From: Archivesica marissinica
Lineage: Eukaryota; Mollusca; Bivalvia; Venerida; Vesicomyidae
Length of the DNA: 64,000 bases
Direction: 5' to 3'
NCBI GenBank assembly: GCA_014843695.1
Contig: CM026390.1
Location: 95,214,020 to 95,278,019 of the forward strand
In this document: piece by piece, positions 35,701 to 50,700 of the stretch
How positions within the stretch are numbered: position 1 is the first letter of the stretch
How the letters are laid out: every line of letters begins with the position of its first letter
Program-made: the position numbers and the translations under genes
Notes under the pieces: generated by a model
What the model saw: the letters and a program-made list of their open reading frames with translations, nothing else
The model's database searches: none
Told to the model about the DNA's origin: nothing

Positions 35701-38700
35701 ATTTGCATAATGTATATAAATGTGGAGGCTACAAGACAATGCAGTCACCAGTTATTATACACTAGCTAAAATTATTGTAGAAATGTTGCGGGCTCGTTAT
35801 TTTAGAACCAGATCTGTACATTGTAGAAATGTTGCGGGCTCGTTATTTTAGAACCAGATCTGTACATTGTAGAAATGTTGCGGGCTCGTTATTTTAGAAC
35901 CAGATCTGTACATTGTAGAAATGTTGCGGGCTCGTTATTTTAGAACCAGATCTGTACATCATTAACGTTTTGGTTGGCTGTATTCATGGTAATCATCGAC
36001 AAACGTGGATATATAATTATATATAGACGTGCTTAGGGATTATATCTGATATAAAACAGTACTTAGGGATTATATCTGATATATAAACAGTACTTAGGGA
36101 TATATCTGATATATAAACAGTACTTAGGGATTATATCTGATATATAAACAGTGCTTAGGGATTATATCTGATATATAAACAGTACTTAGGGATTATATCT
36201 GATATATAAACAGTGCTTAGGGATTATATCTGATATATAAACATTGCTTAGGGATTATATCTGATATATAAACAGTGCTTAGGGATTATATCTGATATAT
36301 AAACAGTACTTAGGGATTATATCTGATATATAAACAGTACTTAGGGATTATATCTGATATATAAACAGTACTTAGGGATTATATCTGATATATAAACAGT
36401 ACTTAGGGATTATATCTGATATATAAACAGTACTTAGGGATTATATCTGATATATAAACAGTACTTAGGGATTATATCTGATATATAAACAGTACTTAGG
36501 GATTATATCTGATATATAAACATTGCTTAGGGATTATATCTGATATATAAACAGTGCTTAGGGATTATATCTGATATATAAACAGTACTTAGGGATTATA
36601 TCTGATATATAAACAGTACTTAGGGATTATATCTGATATATAAACAGTACTTAGGGATTATATCTGATATATAAACAGTACTTAGGGATTATATCTGATA
36701 TATAAACAGTACTTAGGGATTATATCTGATATATAAACAACAATACTTAGGGATTATATCTGATATATAAACATTAGGGATATATCTGATATATAAACAA
36801 TACTTAGGGATTATATCTGATATATAAACAGTACTTAGGGATTATATCTGATATATAAACAGTACTTAGGGATTATATCTGATATATAAACAGTACTTAG
36901 GGATTATATCTGATATATAAACAGTACTTAGGGATTATATCTGATATATAAACAGTACTTAGGGATTATATCTGATATATAAACAGTGCTTAGGGATTAT
37001 ATCTGATATATAAACAGTACTTAGGGATTATATCTGATATATAAACAGTACTTAGGGATTATATCTGATATATAAACAATACTTAGGGATTATATCTGAT
37101 ATATAAACAGTACTTAGGGATTATATCTGATATATAAACAGTACTTAGGGATTATATCTGATATATAAACAGTACTTAGGGATTATATCTGATATATAAA
37201 CAGTACTTAGGGATTATATCTGATATATAAACAGTACTTAGGGATTATATCTGATATATAAACAGTACTTAGGGATTATATCTGATATATAAACATTGCT
37301 TAGGGATTATATCTGATATATAAACAGTGCTTAGGGATTATATCTGATATATAAACAGTACTTAGGGATTATATCTGATATATAAACAGTACTTAGGGAT
37401 TATACCTGATATATAAACAGTACTTAGGGATTATATCTGATATATAAACAGTACTTAGGGATTATATCTGATATATAAACAGTACTTAGGGATTATATCT
37501 GATATATAAACCGTACTTAGGGATTATATCTGATATATAAACCATGCTTAGTAATTATATCTGATATATAAACAATACTTAGGGATTATATCTGATATAT
37601 AAACATTGCTTAGGGATTATATCTGATATATAAACAATACTTAGGGATTATATCTGATATATAAACAGTACTTAGGGATTATATCTGATATATAAACAGT
37701 ACTTAGGGATTATATCTGATATATAAACAGTACTTAGGGATTATATCTGATATATAAACAGTACTTAGGGATTATATCTGATATATAAACCGTACTTAGG
37801 GATTATATCTGATATATAAACCATGCTTAGTAATTATATCTGATATATAAACAATACTTAGGGATTATATCTGATATATAAACATTGCTTAGGGATTATA
37901 TCTGATATATAAACAATACTTAGGGATTATATCTGATATATAAACAGTACTTAGGGATTATATCTGATATATAAACAGTACTTAGGGATTATATCTGATA
38001 TATAAACCGTGCTTAGGGATTATATCTGATATATAAACAGTACTTAGGGATTATATCTGATATATCATACATACAGTATGTATGTGGCCATTTATTGTGG
38101 CAAGAAGAAACAATGACAATCATCACTTTGTTATTTAAATTAATAATCTGTGAAGTTTGAAACAGTCAGTACTAGTTGTCACAGCACCTCACACACATAT
38201 ATAAGTTTGCAATTTATTATAGTGTCACCCCTATTTAAAGGACAAGCCATTTCTGATTTATGAGACAGACACCTCTTTTTATGAACATCAGTACTTCCCA
38301 AATCCTATGCTTGTATGCCAGACCACAGGGATTCAGCACGTTTGGGGGTACTAGTATATATATTTAAGTACAGGGATTCTACTCTGTGGGATGTCAGATT
38401 TCGCATCGATCCGTAAAATGGCCCTATCTGAAACAATTTTGTACACATCTATCCGAATATAACGCCTATCCCGAGTCTTTATATTGTTCTTCAAATAAAA
38501 CACAACTTTAAGCTGCGCATGCATGTATACTTTGCAAACAATTGCCACAAACATATGCCATAGCAGGTCACATTTCCATACTAGGACACGGGTTCTGTCA
38601 GCAACAAAAAAAAATCTTCGACGGGAGAGTTTTAACAGTGAATAACATTATCAATAAAATGTGTTTCCACTAACGTGTAGGTTTATTCGACAAAAATGTA

Positions 38701-41700
38701 CGTCAAAAAGAGATTTCGGAGAATTTTTCAATTTGTTTGGAAAATTTCTCAAGCGGCGCAGTTCGCGTTGAAACGAGCGTTCTGATTGGATTATGATTAT
38801 TCTTCATATAAAAATCAAGCACCTAGTTACATTCTAATAATCCAATCAGAACGCTTCTTTCAACGTCGTTTCAACGCGAATTGCGTCGTTTTAGAAATTT
38901 TCAAAACAAATTGAAAAATTCTACGAAATCTCTTTTTGACGTACATTTTTGCCGAATAAACCTACACGTTAGTGGAAACATATTTTATTGATAATGTTAT
39001 TCACAGTTAAAACTCTCCCGTCGAAGATATTTTTTTGTTGCTGACAGAACCCGTGTCCTAGTATGGAAATGTGACCTGCTATGGCCAATGTCTGTGGCAA
39101 TTGTTTGCAAAGTATACATGCACGCAGCTTATAGTTGTGTTTTATTTGAAGAACAATATAAAGACTCGGGATAGGCATTATATTTGGACAGATTTCTACA
39201 AAATTGTTTCAGATAGGGCCATTTTACTGATCGATGCGAAATCTGACATCCCACAGAGTAGAATCCCTGTACTTAAATATATATACTAGTACCCCCAAAT
39301 GTGCCGAATCCCTGTGTGCCAGACGCCATGCTGGTAGGCAATCGGTAACCATTATTTAACTAGCTGGCGGCTCACCAACCGGCCATATCAGAACGAACCC
39401 CTAACAAGGTTCGAATCTTTGACCTTCTGCTCCATAGGCGGACGCTTAACCACTAGGCCACGGAGACAGTATATATGTGTACAGTTGGTTTACAGTACAG
39501 TAGTATTAGTATACATTTCTGTGTGTGTTTTACATTTATCTATCGTCGCTACCGGTTGCCCATGTGAGCGTTTAAATGATGGTGATGTCATGGAGAGGTG
39601 AAGCTATAGAAACTAGCGTTTAAATGTTGGTGATGTCATGGAGAGGTGAAGCTATAGAAACTAGCGTTTAAATGATGGTTATGTCATGGAGAGGTGAAGC
39701 TATAGAAACTAGCGTTTAAATGTTGGTGATGTCATGGAGAGGTGAAGCTATAGAAACTAGTGTTTAAATGTTGGTGATGTCATGGAGAGGTGAAGCTATA
39801 GAAACTAGTGTTTAAATGATGGTGATGTCATGGAGAGGTGAAGCTATAGAAACTAGTGTTTAAATGTTGGTGATGTCATGGAGAGGTGAAGCTATAGAAA
39901 CTAGCGTTTAAATGTTGGTGATGTCATGGAGAGGTGAAGCTATAGAAACTAGTGTTTAAATGTTGGTGATGTCATGGAGAGGTGAAGCTATAGAAACTAG
40001 CGTTTAAATGTTGGTGATGTCATGGAGAGGTGAAGCTATAGAAACTAGCGTTTAATTATGATGATGATGTCATAGAGAGGTGAAGCTATAGAAACTAGCG
40101 TTTAATTATGATGGTGATGTCATGGAGAGGTGAAGCTATAGAAACTAGCATTTAATTATGATGGTGATGTCATGGAGAGGTGAAGCTATAGAAACTAGCG
40201 TTTAATTATGATGGTGATGTCATGGAGAGGTGAAGCTATAGAAACTAGCATTTAATTATGATGGTGATGTCATGGAGAGGTGAAGCTATAGAAACTAGCG
40301 TTTAAATGTTGGTGATGTCATGGAGAGGTGAAGCTATAGAAACTAGCGTTTAAATGTTGGTGATGTCATGGAGAGGTGAAGCTATAGAAACTAGCGTTTA
40401 AATGATGGTGATGTCATGGAGAGGTGAAGCTATAGAAACTAGAGTTTAAATGTTGGTGATGTCATGGAGAGGTGAAGCTTAGAAACTAGCGTTTAAATGT
40501 TGGTGATGTCATGGAGAGGTGAAGCTATAGAAACTAGCGTTTAAATGATGGTGATGTCATGGGAGGGAAGCTATAGAAACTAGCGTTTAAATGTTGGTGA
40601 TGTTATGGAGAGGTGAAGCTATAGAAACTAGCGTTTAAATGATGGTGATGTCATGGAGAGGTGAAGCTATAGAAACTAGTGTTTAAATGTTGGTGATGTC
40701 ATGGAGAGGGGAAGCTATAGAAACTAGCGTTTAAATGATGGTGATGTCATGGAGAGGTGAAGCTATAGAAACTAGAGTTTAAATGTTGGTGATGTCATGG
40801 AGAGGTGAAGCTATAGAAACTAGCGTTTAAATGTTGGTGATGTCATGGAGAGGTGAAGCTATAGAAACTAGTGTTTAAATGTTGGTGATGTCATGGGAAG
40901 AGATAAGCAAATAGAAACTAGTGTTTAATTGTTTGTGATGCCTTTGAGAGAGCGAATAAAAAGATACTACTAAGTATTTGAAGGTCGGTTTTGTCATGGG
41001 CGTTTCCAACATGTATTTACCTCCTTGTATTACTAGAAACATCCCCATATTAACAGAAAGACAACTGATCCAGTTTAACATTTACATCAAGCAAGATTAT
41101 ATAAAACACACTAAGAGGTAACAGAAGCTTATGTGAGTGAGAATAGATTGAATGTGAAATGAGTTAGCTACCTCTGTTTGCATCTGAAATAGAATAGCAG
41201 TTATGTATTATCCATGTCAGATACATTGTTTAAGTATCCACACATCTGTTATGTATTATCCATGTCAGATACATTGTTTAAATATCCACACATCTGTTAT
41301 GTATTATCCATGTCAGATACATTGTTTAAGCATCCACACATCTGTTATGTATTATCCATGTCAGATACATTGTTTAAGTATCCACACATCTGTTATGTAT
41401 TATCCATGTCAGATACATTGTTTAAGCATCCACACATCTGTTATGTATTATCCATGTCAGATACATTGTTTAAGCATCCACACATCTGTTATGTATTATC
41501 CATGTCAGATACATTGTTTAAGCATCCACACATCTGTTATGTATTATCCATGTCAGATACATTGTTTAAGCATCCACACATCTGTTATGTATTATCCATG
41601 TCAGATACATTGGTTAAGCATCCACACATCTGTTATGTATTATCCATGTCAGATACATTGTTTAAGCATCCACACATCTGTTATGTATTATCCATGTCAG

Positions 41701-44700
41701 ATACATTGTTTAAGCATCCACACATCTGTTATGTATTATCCATGTCAGATACATTGTTTAAGCATCCACACATCTGTTATGTATTATCCATGTCAGATAC
41801 ATTGTTTAAGCATCCACACATCTGTTATGTATTATCCATGTCAGATACATTGTTTAAGCATCCACACATCTGTTATGTATTATCCATGTCAGATACATTG
41901 TTTAAGCATCCACACATCTGTTATGACTGGTTTTGTTAGTTATGTTGATTATCCTAGTTCAGTTGTATCATATTTTGAAAGTCTTGTGAATAACAAAAGC
42001 ATGAAGCAAAAGTTAATAGCAAATTAGTCAGCACCTTTATCAATACACATTTACTGTTCATTTTCAATTAAAAACCCTCAATGTGACAACCCCGATTTCG
42101 AGACCACCCCGCTATTGTGAACGATTTCTTTTCAGAAGGAATATTTCACTATATATGTCAATGGTCGTTGACCCCGATAACCAGACCATTCCGTAATACG
42201 ACAAGTTAATTCAGACAAATGCCATTAATCCTATGCTAATTGAACCCCTAATACGACTGCGGGAAATTTTCTCACTTTCATTGATCGTCATGATAAAACA
42301 TTTTTAATTATGTCCCAGTTTTACGACAATTAAGCGACCACTTTATGGTATCGGTCAAGGAAAAATGAGATAAACACGGAAGTGTTGATTGTAAATGATT
42401 GCTTTTAATCTTTTGTATATTGTCTAGAATGGATATTGCAGCTAAAGTTGTACTGCATGTGTAAGGACTTGGGCACTCTTAGCTAAAACATCCAAGATGA
42501 GATCGAGAAACAATCCGTGAAAGTGAAGTCAACCCTTGAATGTTTGTTTTAAATAATGAATGATTGATGATGATATGTACTTTTCAAGGAAACTACTGTG
42601 CTTGGTATACTTCGGCACTCTGTCACAGGACTTAGCTAAAACAACCAAGATGAGATCGAGAAACAATCCATGAATGTTTAAATAAGCTGTCAATCATTGA
42701 ACGTTTTTTTAAAAAACACCACCTATGGGACTTCCAAAAAGTGGTCTTATTAGCGGGGTGGTCTCTTTATTGAGTTTGGTCAAGAAGACCAAATTATGAT
42801 AATTTTACTACGTGTTTCTGTGTTAATTACAGAAGAGTTGGTTATTTCTATGGTTTAGGATTGTACTTCTGAAATCCATTCATATACAACTGTATATGTG
42901 TATATCACAATTAATTCATTCATTAATAATAAAATAAAGTACAATGTAAATGAGTTAATCCATTAATTTTCTTGTTTTCATTAATTATATTGTGTATACC
43001 AAGCACAGTAGTTTCCTTGAAAAGTACATATCATCATCAATCATTCATTATTTAAAAACACGATTTCTTCATGAAAATGGAAAAGGGGAAAAGGAGTCAG
43101 AAATTGAAAAAGAGTGGATGAATGCACACATATCACACATATAGGGTGTAGTGATCGGATGTATGTAATATGTTTGTAACTGTCCAACATTATATGTATC
43201 ATTTGGTCATATAATAAATATATCTTCATTTTGTTATGCTGTGTATTTTTAGCAAGAAAATCATTGTATTTTTAATATGTGCGATATGTCTGCACACACC
43301 CACTCGTCAGTTGGAAGTCCTAGCATTTCAGAAATAGTGAAGCACATAACTGTATATAAGCAGATAGTAATGCAACAAAGTACCTGATTTCTGGTGCATA
43401 ATAAGGTTCCAGACAGCCTGACGACCGTTAGGATCGATGCCACTCGTAGGCTCATCTAGAATGACAGCCTTGGAGCCCCCAACGAATGCAAGCGCTACAC
43501 AGAGACGTCTCTGCATTCCGCCAGACAGCTTTTTCACCAACATGTTTCGACAATAATACAGGTCAACATCCTTCAGTAGTCTACAATAATAAAATTTAAT
43601 TCCATTGGAATTGGATACATATCACAGGGAGTGGTCCAAATGTTTCAATCTCACCTAGTAACCTGTACTGCGCTTTTGGCTGTCCGATTAGCGCAATGGT
43701 TAGCATGCTTGCTTCTCACCAATGCAACCCGGGTTCGATCCTCAGAGCGGGAAGTATGTGAGATGGTACGGTGGTCGCCAGATCGAACAGGTGGGTTTTC
43801 TCCAGGTACTCCGGTTTTCTCCCACACGAATGACCACATTTACGCTTTCATCTGCGCCAACGAGAGTGATTAATTAAGTTGTTAGAACTTGCTTCGCAAT
43901 CGTAAAATAAATATGCGATTTATGAGCCACATTCTGCAGAAACATGTAAATAAAGTGTTATTTTGTTGAGACACGTGTGTGTCGGATACATCATTCTTGC
44001 CAGTTTCAGTTTCGCCATTGTCAACATTGAAATATTTGCATTGAACATACTGTAAAGGTGGCGGATGCGTAAAATAAATACTGTAAGCTAATAATCATAT
44101 TGTAATATTGAAACCAATTATTTTGTCTCTTTAAGTCTTATTTAACATTATTAATTGTTATGTTTCTACATATATATACTCTTTATTTCCACTTTGCAGT
44201 GATTATTCACATATTTATGACAACAGAACAAACAGTACATAGAAATATAAACAGAATATCAATACTTCAAATTCTATATATACAAATGATATGAACATGT
44301 TTGTAAAAGGCATTCGAAAAATGTGTCAAAAGAATGCCTATTCCAGAAAGTGTATCACAGAATGTAGCCGGTCCAGTGATTGGGTCAATCCCTACCTACG
44401 AGGCTCCTGCTACACCTGTGACACACTCCCCAGAACAAACTTCGTTTCACACACAATTCGAAAGTTTTACACAAATGAAATTACAATGTTCACATAGCAT
44501 ATGTTAATGCTGCTAACCCAATTCTTACGTGCGTATGACACATGTTATTCGTGTATAGAATACAATATAATTCGTTGCAAATTCAAGTTCGAACTAACTT
44601 GAATACAAATGTATATACGATTTCACTTGCATGTGACAACGTCACGCAGACACTGTTTGCCTTTTAAAGCAGTCACTTCTTGCCTTAGTAATTAGGCGGA

Positions 44701-47700
44701 TAACGGGTATGCACAGAAAATGCTCATAGCAATATCTAGGGTTCTCTAGAATTATGGAAACTTGACGAAACGAAAACCAAGTTACCTGTAAGAGAATAGA
44801 ATTATATGTTCGTTGCTAGCATGTACAGTATAGTTACATACATTTCAGTATTAAACTGATGTTAGTTAAACTAGGGTTTCAAATGTTTTTAGAACATTAC
44901 TAATGTATTTACACGTTACGTAAATATAGCACCTGGTTTTGTCAACATCAGTATCTAATTGTGCTAAAATGCCGGGGTCTACTAGACAACGCACAAAATG
45001 TTCCGAATTACATAAGCACAAGTGACCAGACACGGTGTCACCAATATAGTGTTGTAATGAGAATATAAAAGCTTGTCTGGTTTGATGAAAACCGGTGCAT
45101 TCCGCGATGATATGTCTCTTTATATCCGTGACAGATACATGACATAGTATGCAGATTGTATTAGCCTTGTAGTTGACATTGGTGAGCAACTTGATTGCAT
45201 AGTGTACATAGCCTATTGACGTTTTGTTGTCTGCTAAGGTGTACAAGATGGATGGTTTGCATATCTGATGGACAGCTTTGAATCTTTCAAACACGTCTTA
45301 TTTCACATTATTACTTGTTATGTTTCTATATGTCTTATTTCACATTATTAATTGTTATGTATCTACACGTCTTATTTCACATTATTAATTGTTATGTATC
45401 TACACGTCTTATTTCACATTATTAATTGTTATGTTTCTATGTCTTATTTCACATTATTAATTGTTATGTATCTACACGTCTTATTTCACATTATTAATTG
45501 TTATGTATCTACACGTCTTATTTCACATTATTAATTGTTATGTTTCTATGTCTTATTTCACATTATTAATTGTTATGTATCTACACGTCTTATTTCACAT
45601 TATTAATTGTTATGTATCTACACGTCTTATTTCACATTATTAATTGTTATGTTTCTATGTCTTATTTCACATTATTAATTGTTATGTATCTACACGTCTT
45701 ATTTCACATTATTAATTGTTATGTATCTACACGTCTTATTTTGACCCTTTCCCTCATAGATGCACCTCGTGACGCCATTACCAATACGACATACATTGAC
45801 AAGCCAAGAATGATTCCAGAATCTCATGTAGTTCCAGTAATATATATGGAGGTGGGATAGATATAGCGATTACTTATCCACAGCATGATAGCTAAATGGC
45901 TGTTGTTTGTATGCAGATATAATAGTATAGTAACCTAAATCTCTATGAAGGAAAGGGTTAACATTATGTAAATACAAGGTGTCCGCCACAGCGAAAAAAA
46001 TAAAAACTCTAAGCAGTATAAAAATTGGTTGATTTGTAAAAATCGTTGTTATCATCAATGGTACAATAATTTCCGGTTCAATCTCTAAGCACTTAAGCTT
46101 ACTGAGAAAAGAAACATCTGGAATCAAGACATTGTCGATTCATGTAATTTGTAAAATATTATCTCTTTGTTCAATCATAGGCTGTATTTCCAAGAATAGA
46201 TGGAATTGTATGTAGTCCAAGAATAGAGCATTGATGTATTCCAAGATAGATGGCATTGTACATATTCCAGAATAACGCAGTACATGTATTCAGATAGACG
46301 GCATTGTACATGTAGTTCCAAGAATAGATGGCATTGTACATGTAGTTCCAAGAATAGATGGCATTGTACATGTAATTCCAAGAATAGATGGCATTGTACA
46401 TGTAGTTCCAAGAATAGACGGCATTGTACATGTAGTTCCAAGAATAGACAGCATTGTACATGTAGTTCCAAGAATAGACGGCATTGTACATGTAGTTCCA
46501 AGAATAGACGGCATTGTACATGTAGTTCCAAGAATAGATGGCATTGTACATGTAGTTCCAAGAATAGATGGCATTGTACATGTAGTTCCAAGAATAGATG
46601 GTATTGTACATGTAGTTCCAAGAATAGATGGCATTGTACATGTATTTCCAAGAATAGATGGCATTGTACATGTAGTTCCAAGAATAGACGGCATTGTACA
46701 TGTAGTTCCAAGAATAGATGGCATTGTACATGTAGTTCCAAGAATATATGGCATTGTACATGTAGTTCCAAGAATATATGGCATTGTACATGTAGTTCCA
46801 AGAATATATGGCATTGTACATGTAGTTCCAAGAATATATGGCATTGTACATGTAGTTCCAATTAGCTAGATGTTTGATTTTTATTGCATAATATTTATTT
46901 TCTACTGTTCACATATCACAATTCTAACTTAGGATTTCGTGCGTAGCGTTACTTACTGTCTCACTTCATCCTTAGCTGATATCCCATTGTAAGTTCCATT
47001 CTTCATCGAACTATAGAACTCCATGTGCTCCTTAACCGTCATGCTGTTATATCAAGCAATACATACATGTAAACATTGAGGGATGTACATTCATTAAATA
47101 CATGTAAACATTGAGGGATGTACGTTCATTAAATACATGTACACATTGAGGGATGTACATTCACTAAATACATGTAAACATTGAGGGATGTACGTTCATT
47201 AAATACATGTAAACATTGAGGGATGTACGTTCATTAAATACATGTAAACATTGAGGGATGTACGTTCGCTAAATACATGTAAACATTGAGGGATGTACGT
47301 TAACTAAATACATGTAAACATTGAGGGATGTACGTTCACTAAATACATGTAAACATTGAGTGATGTACGATCACTAAATACATGTAAACATTGAGGGATG
47401 TACGATCACTAAATACATGTAAACATTGAGGGATGTACGTTCACTAAATACATGTAAACATTGAGGGATGTATGTTCGCTAAATACATGTAAACATTGAG
47501 GGATGTACGTTAACTAAATACATGTAAACATTGAGGGATGTATGTTCGCTAAATACATGTAAACATTGAGGGATGTATGTTCACTAAATACATGTAAACA
47601 TTGAGGGATGTACGTTCACTAAATACATGTAAACATTGAGGGATGTACGTTCACTAAATACATGTAAACATTGAGGGATGTATGTTCACTAAATACATGT

Positions 47701-50700
47701 AAACATTGAGGGACGTACATTCACTAAATACATGTAAACATTGAGGGACGTACATTCACTAAATACATGTAAACATTGAGGATTGTACGTTCACTAAATT
47801 CATGTAAACATTGAGGGATGTACATTCATTAAATACATGTACACATTGAGGGATGTATTTTCACTAAATACATGTAAACATTGAGGGATGTACCTTCACT
47901 AATTACCGTACATATAGAGTTGGCCCAATGATCATCTAGAGCTGGCCCAATGGTCATCTAGAGCTGGCCCAATGGTCATCTAGATTTGGCCCAATGGTCA
48001 TCTAGAGTTGGCCCAATGGTCATCTAGAGTTGGCCCAATGAGAGCTGGCCCAATGGTCATCTAGAGCTGGCCCAATGATCATCTAGAGTTGGCCCAATGA
48101 TCATCTAGAGCTGGCCCAATGGTCATCTAGAGTTGGCCCAATGGTCATCTAGAGTTGGCCCAATGAGAGCTGGCCCAATGGTCATCTAGAGTTGGCCCAA
48201 TGGTCATCTAGAGTTGGCCCAATGAGAGCTGGCCCAATGGTCATCTAGAGTTGGCCCAATGGTCATATAGAGTTGGCCCAATGATCATCTAGAGTTGGCC
48301 CAATGGTCATCTAGAGCTGGCCCAATGGTCATCTAGAGTTGGCCAAATGGTCATCTAGAGTTGGCCCAATGGTCATCCAGAGTTGGCCCAATGGTCATCT
48401 AGAGCTGGCCCTATGATCATCTAGAGCTGGCCCAATGATCATCCAGAGTTGGCCCAATGGTCATCTAGAGTTGGCCCAATGGTCATCCAGAGTTGGCCCA
48501 ATGGTCATCTAGAGCTGGCCCAATGATCATCTAGAGCTGGCCCAATGATCATCTAGAGCTGGCCCAATGATCATCTAGAGTTGGCCCAATGATCATCTAG
48601 AGTTGGCCCAATGGTCATCTAGAGTTGGCCCAATGAGAGCTGGCCCAATGGTCATCTAGAGTTGGCCCAATGGTCATCTAGAGTTGGCCCAATGGTCATC
48701 TAGAGTTGGCCCAATGAGAGCTGGCCCAATGGTCATCTAGAGTTGGCACAATGGTCATCTAGAGTTGGCCCAATGGTCATCTAGAGTTGGCCCAATGGTA
48801 CAAGTGGCCAATGTCATCTAGAGCTGGCCCAATGATCATCTAGAGTTGGCCCAATGATCATCTAGAGTTGGCCCAATGGTCATCTAGAGTTGGCCCAATG
48901 AGAGCTGGCCCAATGGTCATCTAGAGTTGGCCCAATGGTCATCTAGAGTTGGCCCAATGTCATCTAGAGTGCCCATTCATCTAGAGTTGGCCCAATGGTC
49001 ATCTAGAGTTGGCCCAATGAGAGTTGGCCCAATGGTCATCTAGAGTTGGCCCAATGCACAGAGTTGGCCCAATGGTCATCAGAGTTGGCCCAATGAGAGT
49101 GGCCCAATGGTCATCTAGAGTTGGCCCAATGGTCATCTAGAGTTGGCCCAATGGTCATCTAGAGTTGGCCCAATGGTCATCTAGAGTTGGCCCAATGGTC
49201 ATCTAGAGTTGGCCCAATGTCATCTTGGCCCAATGGTCATCTAGAGTTGGCCCAATGGTCATCTAGAGTTGGCCCAATGGTCATCAGAGTTGGCCCAATG
49301 TCATCTAGAGTGGCCAATGGATCATCTAGAGTTGGCCCAATGGTCATCTAGAGTTGGCCCAATGGTCATCTAGAGTTGGCCCAATGGTCATCTAGAGTTG
49401 GCCCAATGAGAGCTGGCCCAATGGTCATCTAGAGCTGGCCCAATGATCATCTAGAGTTGGCCCAATGGTCATCTAGAGCTGGCCCAATGGTCATCTAGAG
49501 TTGGCCCAATGGTCATCTAGAGTTGGCACAATGGTCATCTAGAGTTGGCCCAATGATCATCTAGAGTTGGCCCAATGGTCATCTAGAGCTGGCCCAATGG
49601 TCATCTAGAGCTGGCCCAATGGTCATCTAGAGTTGGCCCAAGGGTCATCTAGAGTTGGCCCAATGATCATCTAGAGCTGGCCCAATGATCATCTAGAGCT
49701 GGCCCAATGGTCATCTAGAGTTGGCCCAATGAGAGCTGGTCCAATGGTCATCTAGAGTTGGCCCAATGGTCATCTAGAGCTGGCCCAATGAGAGCTGGCC
49801 CAATGGTCATCTAGAGTTGGCCCAATGGTCATCTAGAGCTGGCCCAATGATCATCTAGAGCTGGCCCAATGAGAGCTGGCCCAATGGTCATCTAGAGCTG
49901 GCCCAATGGTCATCTAGAGCTGGCCCAATGAAAGCTGGCCCAATGGTCATCTAGAGCTGGCCCAATGGTCATCTAGAGTTGACCCAATGGTCATCTAGAG
50001 TTGGCCCAATGGTCATCTAGAATTGGCCCAATGATCATCTAGAGTTGGCCCAATGGTCATCTAGAGCTGGCCCAATGGTCATATAGAGTTGGCCCAATGA
50101 TCATCTAGAGTTGGCCCAATGATCATCTAGAGTTGGCCCAATGGTCATCCAGAGTTGGCCCAATGATCATCTAGAGTTGGCCCAATGATCATCTAGAGTT
50201 GGCCCAATGATCATCTAGAGTTGGCCCAATGGTCATCTAGAGTTGGCCCAATGGTCATCTAGAGTTGGCCCAATGGTCATCTAGAGTTGGCCCAATGAGA
50301 GTGGCCCAATGGTCATCTAGAGCTGGCCCAATGATCATCTAGAGTTGGCCCAATGAGAGTTGGCCCAATGGTCATCTAGAGTTGGCCCAATGGTCATCTA
50401 GAGTTGGCCCAATGGTCATCTAGAGTTGGCCCAATGATCATCTAGAGTTGGCCCAATGGTCATCTAGAGCTGGCCCAATGGTCATCTAGAGTTGGCCCAA
50501 TGGTCATCTAGAGCTGGCCCAATGGTCATCTAGAGTTGGCCCAAGGGTCATCTAGAGTTGGCCCAATGATCATCTAGAGATGGCCCAATGATCATCTAGA
50601 GCTGGCCCAATGGTCATCTAGAGTTGGCCCAATGAGAGCTGGTCCAATGGTCATCTAGAGTTGGCCCAATGGTCATCTAGAGCTGGCCCAATGAGAGCTG

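Noticed and set aside
38351..39289. Two related 67- and 72-codon ORFs as a gene pair
   Set aside because: They are the same sequence in the two arms of the foldback element and have no recognisable domain.
41203..42027. 241- and 274-codon plus-strand ORFs
   Set aside because: Both read the 48-bp repeat; the last 40 codons of the longer one are unique but show no motif.
46171..46865. 184-228-codon ORFs on both strands
   Set aside because: 30-bp unit without stops in four frames; intronic minisatellite.
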